From Luidia sarsii (lineage: Eukaryota > Echinodermata > Asteroidea > Paxillosida > Luidiidae), in NCBI GenBank assembly GCA_949987565.1, contig OX465111.1, positions 5,142,921 through 5,206,920 on the forward strand: a stretch of 64,000 nucleotides of DNA, in the 5' to 3' direction. Below, one piece after another: positions 34,591-46,967 of this stretch. Position numbers and translations under genes: made by a program. Each line of letters opens with the position of its first letter. The stretch's first letter is position 1. Under the pieces are notes generated by a model that worked only from the letters and a program-made list of their open reading frames with translations, made no database searches and was not told the origin of the DNA.

Positions 34591-35824
34591 AGGTCAAATA
34601 AATTCTTGGTAGCCCAAAGTGTTACAATGCATTATGTCAGGCTATCTTATGTACAATTTGGATGGCCTATTGAACCACATACCTCCCAGGTTCAAGCAGC
34701 CTGATGCACTTTGTGTGGCCACAGATAATAAGGTTGGGCCAAAAATTTACATGTATTTAAAACACCACAAAAGAACTTCCATGTAATATTAATACTGCAT
34801 GGTACTGGTAAGTCTAGCTGGGATCTTAATGGAATCTGTAAATGATTCAGCTTTGCTTTTTTGTCTGTCGGTACAATTTACAACTTTTTATAGTACTTTA
34901 ATTCGAAATTGGAATCTTTGTAACTCCTTTTTGGATAACCTTCAATTATTTCTCCATTATAAACATCAAATAATCTTTCAGAAGTTGTTTAATCACCTCT
35001 GGTTTTCTCCCGTTATAATTTCTAAGGGTTTCTTCTGTGCTGTTTGAGCCATGGTCATGTCTTAGGAAATGAATGGACAGGACTTGTCCAAAACTGTTTA
35101 AGGGGGGGGGGGTCAGACAGGCAACAAAAGCCACATATCAGGAGCCAAATGCTTCTTGTGCTCGCCCAAAACCTACATGCAGCTTAGAATTGGTGTTTTT
35201 ATTAATCTTAAATCATGCAGAAAGCTTCAGAATTGTCTCTATAAAACCAACCGTCTAATAGCCCAGTTCCATTCCTTACACTTGTGAATTCAAGTTCAAT
35301 GCATGTACGCCAACTTTGCCACAAATTGCCACAAAATATTTGTTCCTACAATCATTCGTAATCTTGTATTTTTGTAATTTCCTGCGTAAGCATTTACATA
35401 GTTTTGTTAATATCCAATTGTAACTATTGAGGATCCATTGTTTAATTTCAGCAAATCTAAAGTTTTTATGTAAGCTGTTTTTAATTAAGTATATGGACTG
35501 CTGTAAAAAGTCAAATAAACCAGAAATAATAATAAAAGAGGCCAAACTGGCTATAAAGACCTCACAGTTTTGTGTTGCTTGATCCAATCATTATGGCCAC
35601 TGGCACCCACACCAATGTCAAGGTCAGACCAGAGGTTAAATTAGAGAATATACATGTACGGTACATGTTCATAGATGCTGCATACAAGTATATTCAGTAT
35701 GTTCCTGATTGCAACAATTTACAAAACTTAATTCAGACTGCGATTGACCCAACACATCTGAGTCCAAAGGTTTTTTGCACTACTCAATGTACAATCAGTG
35801 CTTTGCCTGATTGCCTGCTGAAGA

Positions 35825-35925
35825 AAATACAGGTAGCTCAAGCGGGATTCAAAATCAATGACTTTCGCATTCTAATGCAGATGCCTTAACCACTTTACCA
35901 CCGAGCTGGTTGAGGTCGTGTGGTG
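35825..35925 (-). mobile_element. tRNA-like SINE copy, second family
   Basis: On the - strand, CTCGGTGGTAAAGTGGTTAA (box A region) is followed about 40 bp on by TTTGAATCCCGC (box B region). Confidence 0.4.
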
Positions 35926-36189
35926 GATTCGAATCTACATGTAAGTATTAGTGGGTACCATATACCGGTAGCAAGGAAAATATAATAAGCATTCAATACT
36001 CTATGCTTTGCCTGCATGTCCGAATCTGCTGACAAAAAATACAGCAAGCTCAAGCAGGTTTCAAACCCTGATGCAGAGTGTGTTCACTGGCACCCAGGCC
36101 ACTTTAGTGGTTGGGTCAGGAACTTACTTGGATGTATCATCTTTGAAAGTGAATGGAAACCATATTGAGCAAATTGACAAAGAAAAATT

Positions 36190-36598
36190 GACTGGAATGG
36201 GACTCAAACCCAATTGACCTCTGGCTTAACGTACCAGCGCTCTTACCATCTGAGCTATTCAGCCTTTAGATGGCGGCCCTCCCAAATTGTCAACTAGTCT
36301 TTGGCACACCAGTGCTCTTACCATCTGAGCTATTCAGCCTTTAGATGGCGGCCCTCCCAAATTGTCAACTAGTCTTTGGCACACCAGTGCTCTTACCATC
36401 TGAGCTATTCAGCCTTTAGATGGCGGCCCTCCCAAATTGTCAACTAGTCTTTGGCACACCAGTGCTCTTACCATCTGAGCTATTCAGCCTTTAGATGGCA
36501 GCCCTCCCAAATAGTCAACTAGTCTTTGGCACACCAGTGCTCTTACCATCTGAGCTATTCAGCCTTTAGATGGCAGCCCTCCAAAATAGTCAACTATC
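36190..36598 (-). repeat. SINE with its 5' part amplified as a 75-bp tandem repeat
   Basis: A SINE on the - strand (GGGACTCAAACCCAATTGACC is the reversed box B side) runs into five 75-bp copies holding GCTCTTACCATCTGAGCTAT, the reversed box A. Copies start near 36220, 36296, 36371, 36446 and 36521. Confidence 0.85.
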
Positions 36599-36964
36599 TA
36601 TGCTGGGAGTAGGGGCACCAGTCAGAAGCAATTCAGCCATTAATTGTCCTATATCTCCAGGGATAATGCCCCCTGATTTCATTTAGATGCAAATGACCAA
36701 TTGTTGTAATTAAGTGGATGCAGTAATTCAACTTGTTTCAAAAAAGAATCAGGAAAAATCACATCAGGGCCTTTCTTCCAAAACCCGGCTTAAGCTCTGT
36801 CTCCAGTTGTCTGTTTATTGAAGTTTTGAGTTTTTTCAAAGACTTCCCAGTATCAAGCCTGGAACTTTAAAATGGGTAATAGAAATGACAACCAAGCTGG
36901 AGCCAGTGCCTAAGACAGGTTTTGGAAAAGGCCCATTACAAGACTGTTTCAGATACCAGCAGTC

Positions 36965-37130
36965 GATTTCACTAAACCCATTGTAACTCGCCGGTACGAT
37001 CAATTGCAAGATGATGAGCGATGTACAGATAGAAACCATGCATTGCATCACAACTACTGTAATGATGGGTCATCCATCGTCAATTGCAAGTTACAATGCA
37101 TTATAAGGCTTTGTGAAATCAACCCCAGCT
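36965..37130. mobile_element. MITE copy, 'TTTCACTAAACCCATTGTAA' family
   Basis: Inverted ends TTTCACTAAACCCATTGTAA and TTACAATGCATTATAAGGC.. with inner GATGATGAGCGATG; related to the copies at 5000 and 42135. Confidence 0.6.
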
Positions 37131-38810
37131 GTATCAGAAGGATTAGAGGATTAGATGAATTAGTGGGATTACATGTTAGTTCACACCACCAAGGAACATG
37201 TTAGAAAATGCTGAATAGTCAATATGTAGCCTTATTGCAACCATAACAAAACTTCAGTCAGGAAAGAATTAAATCACATCTCAGTCACTTGCAATTGAGC
37301 TGTCAGCTCACCCACTGATGAGCCCTTTTAACTAGCTGGTGTCATCTCATGAGTTTAAACCTTCAGATCAGCCCAGTCATGCATGAGGGCCGGGGGGGGG
37401 GGGGGCTCACATTATTATAAAGATATTTATACATTGTTGGAGCAAATGCTAGCGTATGTCTGTTGCCTTACATTAATCAAATAGTGCATTCAATGGGTTA
37501 CCCATGCTTACAAAAGAAGCATTTTATTCTGTTTGGCTGTGACATTTTTCACGCATAATTATTGAGCCTGTACTTGGTACATGTACATGGATTATGCCGG
37601 TTGAAACTTGGCACATGGGAAGACAAGAGTCTTTAGAGAGATAAAATGTGGATGATGATACCCAGAGTACATGTACACAGAGGGATTTTTTTTTTTTTAA
37701 TAATGTCAAATTAATGTCAAAATGTGATGGTGTGAAGGATCGATGACAACAATTTGGAATTGCTTCTCTTAACCAAGGGTAGATGGAGATGCAATGTTTT
37801 GGAATTGCCAGCAGTTTTGCTGCCAAGATTAGGCACAGCATTAATTTGTGACTTGTGAGACTATTATTACCATCTGCCATACAGCAAAAAGGAGGAAAAA
37901 CATTATTTTGTAAGCAATAGGGAAAAAATTGAATGCATTATTTCTAAATGTAAAAACAGTGCCCCACAAGGCCAAATTTTCCAGTTACTACCGATGTGTA
38001 CCAACTAATACAAGAGTAGATCTTTCTCTCTTAATTTTGACATGAAGGACACTGTTTAAGGCATATCTAAAAAGGCAAATTCAAACAGCAATCATGATGT
38101 GAGGATTGAAGTCGAAAAAAAATCACCAAAAAATTTGCACTATGGTACAGTGTATCTTTTCCCTCAACATTCAATAATGAAATAGAGCAAAGCTATAATG
38201 ATGGATTTGTCATTGTGGTTTTGACTGGTCATAATGTACATTGTACAATCTTCCACTTTTAGCATGAGTTCAAGACTAATGATAATATGCTCATGTACAG
38301 GTATGACATGAGCCTGGCTGGCTGTTAGGTACGATGTTATCCTTGTACTGCTGTGATGCTAACCATGGGACCAATCCTATCCAGATGCTGCATTCTATGT
38401 CAAGGGTTCATCTTGTGGTCTGCCTCAGGAGATGTCACCTGTACAGGTATATGAAAATGAACAAAACAAGAACTGATGTAAATACTTCAGTAATATGATA
38501 GGCCTCCAAGATCTTCAGCTCAACTATTGCACTGTGCACCACCAATTATTCCATATCTGTTCCTTTTTTATACTGGATTAAAAGGTTTGACATTTAGGTT
38601 CCAGGTTCAAATTATATGGCCCCTGATTCAAAACATGTTTGGGGAATTACCCAGCAATAACCCATGAAACAATAGGACTCAATGATTTTCTTTGGATGCT
38701 TGATGAACGGCATGTTTCTCAAATCCTCCCATATCTATTCCATGCTATTAGAGTGTATCTCTCCTCTATATATTGTTACACTAGAACTTTGTTTACAATT
38801 TTGACAAATT
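37131..38810. other. Intergenic stretch without recognisable gene
   Basis: AT-rich DNA with a G-run at 37390-37405 and only short frames lacking splice borders. I see no gene here. Confidence 0.5.
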
Positions 38811-38814
38811 GGAA

Positions 38815-39200
38815 AAGAAAACTTTGGACAGGGACTTGAACCCGAGACCTCTGGTTTTGCGTACCAGGGCTCTTACCATCTGAGCTATCCAGCCCTTAGA
38901 TGGTGGCCTCCTATAAATAGTCAGCTGGTCTTTGCTGTGGTGGGGGCACCAGTCAGAAGCATTCAACCATTAACTGCCATACAAGTATATCTCCAGGGAT
39001 CATGCCCCCTCCACATTTTCATTCAGATGCAAACAATAAATTGTTGTAAACCTGGCTACAGGGGATGCAGCTATTTGAGCCAAACATACAGTGCATTGGC
39101 AACTCTTTGACCAATTTTGAAAAATGGCAAAGACCGGGAATTGAACCTGAGACCTGTGGTTTTGCCTTGTAATACAGGATTTGGACCACACAGAGCCCAG
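38815..39200 (-). mobile_element. Two - strand tRNA-derived SINE copies
   Basis: GGGACTTGAACCCGAGACC, GGCTCTTACCATCTGAGC and TATCCAGCCCTTAGATGG mark the first copy. GGGAATTGAACCTGAGACC at about 39133 marks a second head. Confidence 0.65.
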
Positions 39201-39756
39201 TCAGGCACAGTCAAACTCCTGGGGAGGCTTCATGATCAGTTCAAAAATACTATGCCATGATCAGTCCCCACACCCTCACACTGAGCAAGGTGTGATGACA
39301 GCATGTGTCTGACAGAGGCAAGACAAACTCAAATCAGTTGACATGACAGTCATTTTGAATGCATTCCAAACAGGTGTTTTCTTGCTGAGCACTACATACT
39401 GTAGGCCTACATGTCAAACCTGATGCCTGGCCTGGGTGTAACTTCAAGACCAGCCATACAGTATTTCATTTGTTCTGGCATCCATAGTTTTTAACATAGT
39501 TTTTAAAGTTGTTTTAAATAACAACTTTAGTGTTAAATATTTTGAATGCAACTTGCAGAGAAATTTACTGGTGCCAATTGTTTTGCATTGGGTAATCATG
39601 CTACCCAGGTGGTTGAAATTGTAGATGAGGTAGTATTTCGCGGTCATAACTGTCCCAGAATGGAGCTTCAATAGATCGGTTTATTCATCAACAATTACAT
39701 AGTAAATATTTGCCACTGGATACCTTTTCTATCTCCAGCTTTCTCCCAGGAGCCAG

Positions 39757-40847
39757 GTGAGAGATGAAGGCTGTCCATGGTGAGAGACACAGGCTGTCCA
39801 TGGTGAGAGACACAGGCTGTCCATGGTGAGAGACACAGGCTGTCCATGGTGAGAGACACAGGCTGTCCATGGTGAGAGACACAGGCTGTCCATGGTGAGA
39901 GACATGAAGACTGTCCATGGTGAGAAACATGAAGACTGTCCATGGTGAGAGACGCGAAGGCTGTCCATGGTGAGAGACGCGAAGGCTGTCCATGGTGAGA
40001 GACGCGAAGGCTGTCCATGGTGAGAGACGCGAAGGCTGTCCATGGTGAGAGACGCGAAGGCTGTCCATGGTGAGAGACGGGAAGGCTGTCCACGGTTAGA
40101 GACACGAAGGCTGTTCATGGTGAGAGACACAAAGGTTGTCCATGGTGAGAAACGCGAAGGTTGTCCACGGTTAAAGACACGAAGGCTGTCCATGGTGAGA
40201 GACGCGAAGGCTGTCCACGGTTAGAGACACGAAGGCTGTCCATGGTGAGAGACGCGAAGGCTGTCCACGGTTAGAGACACGAAGGCTGTCCACGGTGAGA
40301 GACACGAAGGTTGTCCACGGTGAGAGACACGAAGGCTGTCCACGGTGAGAGACAAAAAGTTTGTCCATGGTGAGAAACGCGAAGGCTGTCCATGGTGAGA
40401 GACATGAAGGATGTCCATGGTGAGAGACGTGAAGGCTGTCCATGATTAGAGACACGAAGGCTGTTCATGATGAGAGACACAAAGGTTGTCCATGGTGAGA
40501 GAAACGAAGGCTGTCCATGGTGAGAGAAACGAAGGCTGTCCATGGTGAGAGACACGAAGGCTGTCCACGGTGAGAGACACGAAGGCTGTCCACGGTGAAT
40601 GACGCGAAGGCTGTCCATGATGAAAGACGCGAAGGCTGTCCATGGTGAGAGAAACGAAGGCTGTCCATGGTGAGAGAAACGAAGGCTGTCCATGGTGAGA
40701 GACACGAAGGCTGTCCATGGTGAGAGACACGAAGGCTGTCCATGGTGAGAGACACGAAGGCTGTCCATGGTGAGAGAAACGAAGGCTGTCCATGGTGAGA
40801 GACACGAAGGCTGTACATTGTGAGACACGAAGGCAGACACACAAAGG
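39757..40847. repeat. 25-bp minisatellite, about 43 copies
   Basis: The unit is ACGAAGGCTGTCCATGGTGA plus GAGAC. The first several copies are 23-bp (ACAGGCTGTCC...). Stop-free - strand frames of 75-nt period (SLTMDSLRVSHHGQPS-like) are artefacts. Confidence 0.95.
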
Positions 40848-41265
40848 TCCATGATAAGAGTTTTTCATCAGCGAGCAAGGCAACTCCATGTTGATTTGTG
40901 TCCATAGTAAGAGGTTGTTTGTGTCAACACAACCTTGAGGCATCCACATCAAATCTTTCAGTGGAAAAGCCTACAGGACTGCTAAAGAAAAATAGCTGTG
41001 GAGACAAAAAGAAAAAGAAAATTAAGAATTAAGCCAACCATGTTGAAGCAGGGAGCTGATATGAATAGGATCATGAAGTTTTACATACTGTAGTACATGT
41101 GTGAAACTAACTTTCATTCAAATGGAATGTCCATCTTTTAGTATCCACTTCCATTCATTTTTGTACCCTTTACATATTCCACACTATGAACATCTAAACC
41201 GTGAAAATGTCAGTTAGCCGTGAAGGAAAATTCAGTGTTATCACCCCTACATTACTATAGCCCTT

Positions 41266-41573
41266 TTCACACTACATAGGCAATCCCCGGGGAATGAATC
41301 CCCGGGAAAATCCCGGGGACTTTTTACCCCACCAACACCCCAGCAACCATTCACACTGGAAGCATTTGGTAACTGCCGGGGACACTATTCCCCGGGAATA
41401 TGCACGGTCGTTTCACACTGGCAATAAATCTCCGGGGGAATGTGCAAACGGAAGGTGCACTTTCTATAGTTCCCACATTGACGCAAAAAGGTGGGTTATG
41501 TAAAAACCTGCTGACGTTCACACTAGTTGCTATCCCGAGCTTTTCCCCTGGAATTTCTTTGGTAGTGTGAACA
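41266..41573. mobile_element. MITE-like element with TTCACACTAC ends
   Basis: TTCACACTAC at the left and GTAGTGTGAA at the right are inverted. The interior has several CCCCGGGGA-type palindromes and further TTCACACTGG/TTCACACTAG motifs. Confidence 0.5.
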
Positions 41574-42059
41574 GACTGACTGAATTCCCTGGTGAATTAT
41601 GTCTAATGTGGAAGCCCTTATTTCATGGCACACAATTAGCCAATAGTTTTCTCTGCAATTTCTAGGTGGTTCACCAGAGGTCACCAAGGCCATATTCCTA
41701 TAGTGATAAATGTCTAGATGCAGTTTCAAAGTAACTGGGAGTGACAGCTACAAGGACATCATACAGTACCCTCTATGGGCCAGGGGGGCTGTACATGAAC
41801 TTGTAATTAAATTAGCCATCTCTCAAGGCTGGAGCTTGCCACCCTAGAAATTGAAGGTTTTTTTCAAGGTCTCTTTAGTCTTTAGTGACTGAAGATGTCT
41901 TTATCAGATCAGAGAGGCAATTTTTTTCATGGTGAATTCTCTGTAAAATGCGCAGTGATTTTTTCACCCCATTTTCACGGTTTACATGTAGCTATTCATA
42001 GTGTGATTCAGTTTCAGATTCATAAATTGCTCTCCAAATGTAATTTACTTAACTTTTTG

Positions 42060-42335
42060 GGGGAAAATTGGAAAGATAATTTTACTAGTCTGGGACCTGA
42101 GCCCAAAACCTCTGGCTTAACATACCAGCTGTCAGTTTCATCAAACTCACTATAACTTACGATCAATCGCACGATGATGAGTGATGCACAAAAACCATAT
42201 GGCCTATCACAACTTAAGATGTAATACGATTCTGCATCGTAAGGTTTTGTGAAATCCACCCCAGCACTCTCACCACCTGGGCTATCCAGCCCTTACATGG
42301 CGGCCTTCCCAAATAGTCTACTATCTGCCATTTCA
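42060..42335 (-). mobile_element. tRNA-derived SINE split by a MITE
   Basis: The box B side (GGGACCTGAGCCCAAAACC) and box A side (CTCACCACCTGGGCTATCCA) of one - strand SINE are separated by a MITE of the 5000/36965 family at about 42135-42272. Confidence 0.65.
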
Positions 42336-42395
42336 ATACAAAAAGTCTATTAAATCAATGTCAATGGGCTGTCATGTGTGTAAATACTAACCTTT

Positions 42396-42835
42396 ATTTC
42401 TTGCAGTCCATTCCCGGGTGTTGGTGCAGGGATGAATGCGATCCAGCAGCCAACACATCCTGGTAAGGTTAGTTGAAACAGGGCTACCACGAGAAGGTCC
42501 CAGGATACCGGCCCCGCAGGCTTCACGAGATCGTCGGGTCCATTGCTAGGCGAGGTTTGGCCTCACCCGTCCGGTCCACCCCCACGACAGGAGCACCCTA
42601 CCGCACTCACCCGCGCCCTGTCACCGCATAACAGGACGTACCGGCGTTCGCCCGACAGTGATAATGAGGTTACGCCCCTATAGCCACCGCAGGGTTGCAC
42701 TACTCACATCTTTTTACGCAAGGCACTGAACGCACTATCCAGCCGCCGGTAGGGTCCGCGTCCCACGCGACGCGCCCAACCCCTTAACCTTTTTGAATCA
42801 CCGCACCACCACTAGCCTACTTTTTAAATAAAGTC
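42396..42835. other. Unidentified GC-rich island
   Basis: About 400 bp with far more CpG than its surroundings. On the + strand it starts like an exon: TTTATTTCTTGCAG| then 56 bp (42407-42462, one frame PFPGVGAGMNAIQQPTHPG) and CCTG|GTAAGG; an AATAAA lies at 42828. On the - strand it ends GGACTGCAAGAAATAAAGG, like a retroposon 3' tail. It matches no rRNA, snRNA or SRP RNA that I know. Both readings are kept open. Confidence 0.4.
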
Positions 42836-42939
42836 CTCGTCTAGCCTATCAAAAAAATCTACTTACATGTATTTACTTTTGCAAAAGGGGCAGAAATTTG
42901 TAAGGTTTGACCTTATTGATGTCTATTCTTTTGGAAAAA

Positions 42940-43140
42940 AAGCCAAAAGTTGAGGTTTATCTACACCTCGGTGTGCCTTATTCGTTTTAGATATAAGTTG
43001 AGGTTTATCTACACCTCATTGTGCCTTATTCGTTTTAGATATTCAAGAATTTGAGGTTTATCTAGTATCTACACCTCATTGTGCCTTATTCATTTTAGAT
43101 ATTCAAGAATGAGGTTTATCTACACCTCTATTATATCTTC
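42940..43140. repeat. Short tandem repeat of about 50-60 bp
   Basis: GAGGTTTATCTACACCTC occurs at least three times with CATTGTGCCTTATTCGTTTT between copies; the motif itself is an imperfect inverted repeat (GAGGT..ACCTC). Confidence 0.75.
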
Positions 43141-43564
43141 ATTTTGGGAAAAAAGGAAAAAGGCCAAAAGGTTAACTTAATGACTAATATAAATGTCTTT
43201 TTAGATTTCAGTATTTGTTATGGGCATGGAAAAACTCCCCAGGGAGTTGCACTGACCCTAATCTGACCTAGGCTAAAAGGCTCACTGACCAGTGGAAAGA
43301 AAAGCATACTCACTCTATCCGTTGATCTTCTTGGGGGTAAGGGTTTGTGCGCATGTTCACGGCTCAATTTGAGCGCCAACGGAGTTAGTGTGTTACTGGG
43401 TTAGTCCTACCTTAGTGAACATGCCACTCTTGTACCCCCGACATCCAAAAATTAACTTGGGTCTTGCTTCCAGCTTGATGCATCCCCTGAAAAAAGAAGA
43501 ATAAGGATTCATTGATTAAACAATGATCACCATACAGCATTTGATAAAATCTACCTTTATCAAA

Positions 43565-43715
43565 GATTAGGAGGGCCTGACATTTCAATCCTAGCAGGAC
43601 CTGCCTTTGAGAAAGGTCCTGCTAAGATCTCATCATGCCATCCTAATGTTTGATATTTGCCTTTTGGTCATTTGAGTCAGTAAGCAGTTTGCAACATTTT
43701 GGCATACCGGTATTA
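43565..43715. mobile_element. MITE-like copy, 'GGAGGGCCTGACATTTCAAT' family
   Basis: Opposed AATCCTAGCAGGACC and GGTCCTGCTAAGATC, then AGTCAGTAAGCAGTTTGCAA, as in the other copies. Confidence 0.65.
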
Positions 43716-44397
43716 TTGTAGTGAAAATTACTCCTAAGATGCATTACTGTGTGCATGCACGTCCCAGACAAGCAAGCGCTTCTCTGTGATCAACTTTGGC
43801 ATCAGCAGAGTACTGCATGTTGACTTTTCAAAACCTGAAAAGATGTTATAGCAACTTCGCACTTGGCCACTTTTCAGTGCCCATGATTGCCATTGACTGG
43901 CACACAGGGGTCTTTGAATAATGATGAACACATACAAGGGAGTCAAACCCGGCATAATTGGATGTCTGTGTGGCTTTTGCTATCCTACATATCATTTGTG
44001 GTAGGCTGATGAAGGGTCTTTGTTTAAAACAGTGGTTCCTGGATTCAGATGGATCGATGCATAGCATTGGTAACACTGCTGGCCCTCCGAATTAAGAGAT
44101 CCTGGTGAAATATGGTCAGTTACAGTAACACGCTGTGGAACAGCAAATTAATGAATCATGACCCCTATCAATTGTTTCGTTTGTTTTTATACTTGGTTGT
44201 TGTTTGTCTGTCTGGCTATGCTTGTGTGTCCTATTGGTTATGTACTGTAAAGTTTTGTAGTGTGTTTGTTTGTATGAATACATGTACTTGTTCATTGTTT
44301 GTCTGTCTGCCTTGTGTGTCATTATCATTCAGTTTTTCTGTGTTCTATTGTAGCCATCATCAATCGGCATGTTCTTATAAACTCTGGGTCCCTGACA

Positions 44398-44642
44398 CCA
44401 GGGCCCATTTTCATAGAGCCGCTTAAGCGTGAAAATACGCTAAGCAGAAAAAGTCTTGTGTAAGCAGGATTATAAATTGCCCTGCAGTTTGATGTTCATT
44501 GCTTCTGACTTTTATTCCACTCTTCTTTGCTTAGCATGAAACAATAATGAAGTTTGGGTTGGCAAGGGGATTCTGTGGCTAATGACTTTTTGTGCTTAAG
44601 CCTGTTTAGGCGCTTAAGCAGCTCTATGAAATTGGCCCCTGG
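44398..44642. mobile_element. 245-bp MITE with about 30-bp inverted ends
   Basis: Left end CCAGGGCCCATTTTCATAGA, right end the inverse of CCAGGGGCCAATTTCATAGA, both continuing into GCTTAAGCG. No ORF. Confidence 0.85.
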
Positions 44643-44944
44643 CCTCCATCTGTACCACTTTCTTTGCGTGTTGCTGTTGATTGTCTTTGTAAAGAATGAT
44701 GGAAATCAATGCTATTGAATTGAATCTACACATGCAGCTTTATATCTTGAATCTCACAAACATTTGTAAGGTCACAGGATGCCAGGAGTTGTTATTCTTG
44801 GTCATGAGCACAGAGGGGCTGTGCTGTCCTTTGATGACAGGCTCCATTTGGATTTTTGAAAGTAATAACAAAGAAAAGGCTCATCACTTGTCCCTTCTAG
44901 ATGAAATGGTTATAATCAACATTGATTTTGAAAAATGGCAAAGA

Positions 44945-45075
44945 AAACATTGACTCTACAGGGGCTTGAACCCGAGAGCTGGTTTTGCAGATCAGCGCAC
45001 GTACATTCTGAGCTATCCATCAAGCCCTTAGACATTTAGATGGCAGCCTTCCTAAATACATAGTCAACTAATCTT
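44945..45075 (-). mobile_element. tRNA-derived SINE copy
   Basis: GGGGCTTGAACCCGAGAGC (reversed box B) and CATTCTGAGCTATCCATCAA (reversed box A). Confidence 0.6.
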
Positions 45076-45385
45076 GATCTTGAGCTCTTAGAAATTGTTG
45101 TATTAAAATTTACTTGCATGCAAGTCTACACATGTGTACATGGCAATTATTATGGGGGATTGCAATTGAAAAACCAATTCTTTTTTGTGCACGTTCACAC
45201 AGCAAAAAGTGAACTGTGATTCAAAAATAGATATTTTGTTTGCGTTCAACTGTGCATGCCTGAAATGTGACCTAACCGGACTGCGCATGCCTGGTATGTG
45301 ATACAGACTGCACTCACTTGGTTTGCACATAAAATGTACGGTGTGTTCACCGGATATCTATCATCAGCGCACACCTAATTAGTGT

Positions 45386-45952
45386 GACACACCAACTCTA
45401 TCATAGAGTAGCACACCAACTCAATCATAGAGTAGCACACCAACTCAATCATAGAGTGGCACACCAACTCAATCATAGAGTAGCACACCAACTCTATCAT
45501 AGAGTAGCACACCAACTCAATCATAGAGTGGCACACAAACTCAATCATAGAGTGGCACACCAACTCAATCATAGAGTGGCACACCAACTCAATCATAGAG
45601 TAGCACACCAACTCTATCATAGAGTAGCACACCAACTCAATCATAGAGTGACACACCAACTCAATCATAGAGTGGCACACCAACTCAATCATAGAGTGGC
45701 ACACCAACTCAATCATAGAGTGGCACTCCAACTCATCTTAGAGTGACACACCAACTCAATCATAGAGTTACACACCAACTCATCTTAGAGTGGCACACCA
45801 ACTCAATCATAGAGTGGCACACCAACTCAATCATAGAGTGACACACCAACTCAATCATAGAGTGACACACCGACTCAATCATAGAGTGGCACACCAACTC
45901 AATCATAGAGTGGCACACCAACTCAATCATAGTGGCACACCAACTCAATCTA
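45386..45952. repeat. 24-bp minisatellite, left block
   Basis: About 24 copies of GTGGCACACCAACTCAATCA plus TAGA, with TAGCACACC, CTCTATC and ACTCATCTTA variants. Frames open on both strands (HQLNHRVA / SMIELVCH) are artefacts of a 24-bp stop-free unit. Confidence 0.95.
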
Positions 45953-46967
45953 AAGCCCGTTGCACACTAGACGAGGTCCCTGACGATGAAATCGCAACCA
46001 TGTCATGAAATCGCAAATCTGTGGTGTGTGCAAGTGACCCTTGCGAAACAAATCGCCAGGGACCTTGGTTTTTGATCTCCGAGGTCCAGACCTCCTACAA
46101 AATTTCGCACCCTTGTCAAAATCGCCGTGATCGTGTGTGTGAAACGTGAACAGTGTTCGTAACCACGGACCCTGGTTTTGGCAGGGACACTGGGCATGCG
46201 CACTGCGCGTGTTTATGTTTGGAACCAGTGTTATAGCTACGCTGGTCGGCGGGCGGACGGGGCTGACCACCACGGGTAATCTCCGTCAACCACTCCTTGT
46301 GAAAAACAATGTGTTGTGTCATGTCACATGTGCCGCGCGTAGGCTGGTTTCGGCCCTACTGCTCCTGTAGTGTCACTATGGGTTTACCTAGAGGCGGAAA
46401 CCACACCTAGACTTGCCAACCTCGCTAACGTCGCGAAGGGAAATCGGTCATAACAAAAAAATAATAGTAATACGCTACTCATCGTTTGTCTCCGAATGTT
46501 GTTTCCGCGTAGTTTAATATTATTCCCTTCGTTACTATTGTGGTATGAATAGTGGTATGAAAAGAAAGAAGGGGAATACAGGCTTCAATTTGAGGGTACA
46601 ATTTTGCAATGTTAAACTTTCGATATCTCAAGAAATGAATGAAAAATTCCTTCTCAAATTTTCTAGAATTCTAGAAAATACACTTTGGTTGACCGCGAAA
46701 CTTAAAACATCGCTAGTACAACTGTAATGAACATTAGTTATTTGTTAGAAAACAACTCAACTGTAAGGGCTGCGCTGGCAGAAGTCTACTAATCATTGCA
46801 CACGTACTGAGTGCACGTAAAGTTCCGAAACGGGGGACGTTGGTGTTTTGGTGACAGCGTTGTGTGTGTAAGCTCGCTTCGTGATCGCTAACGACCTAGG
46901 TGACAGACAACTGGCGCCTGTAACCAAGGACCCTAGTTTTTCGGTTGTGTGTGAAACACTTCATAGA
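45953..46967. mobile_element. About 1.0-kb insertion inside the 24-bp minisatellite
   Basis: CpG-richer DNA bounded on both sides by the same repeat. It has repeated inner motifs (GTGTGTGAAAC twice, ACCACGGACCCTGG/ACCAAGGACCCTAG) and no transposase ORF, so it looks non-autonomous. Clean terminal repeats were not found. Confidence 0.5.

Noticed and set aside
42396..42835. 5S rRNA, U1, SRP RNA or RNase P RNA gene
   Set aside because: Compared by eye with the known conserved cores on both strands; only short chance matches (such as CCTGGTAAGG) were found.
45375..45746. HQLNHRVA (+) and SMIELVCH (-) repeat proteins
   Set aside because: Both strands are open because the 24-bp unit lacks stops; no flanking gene structure.
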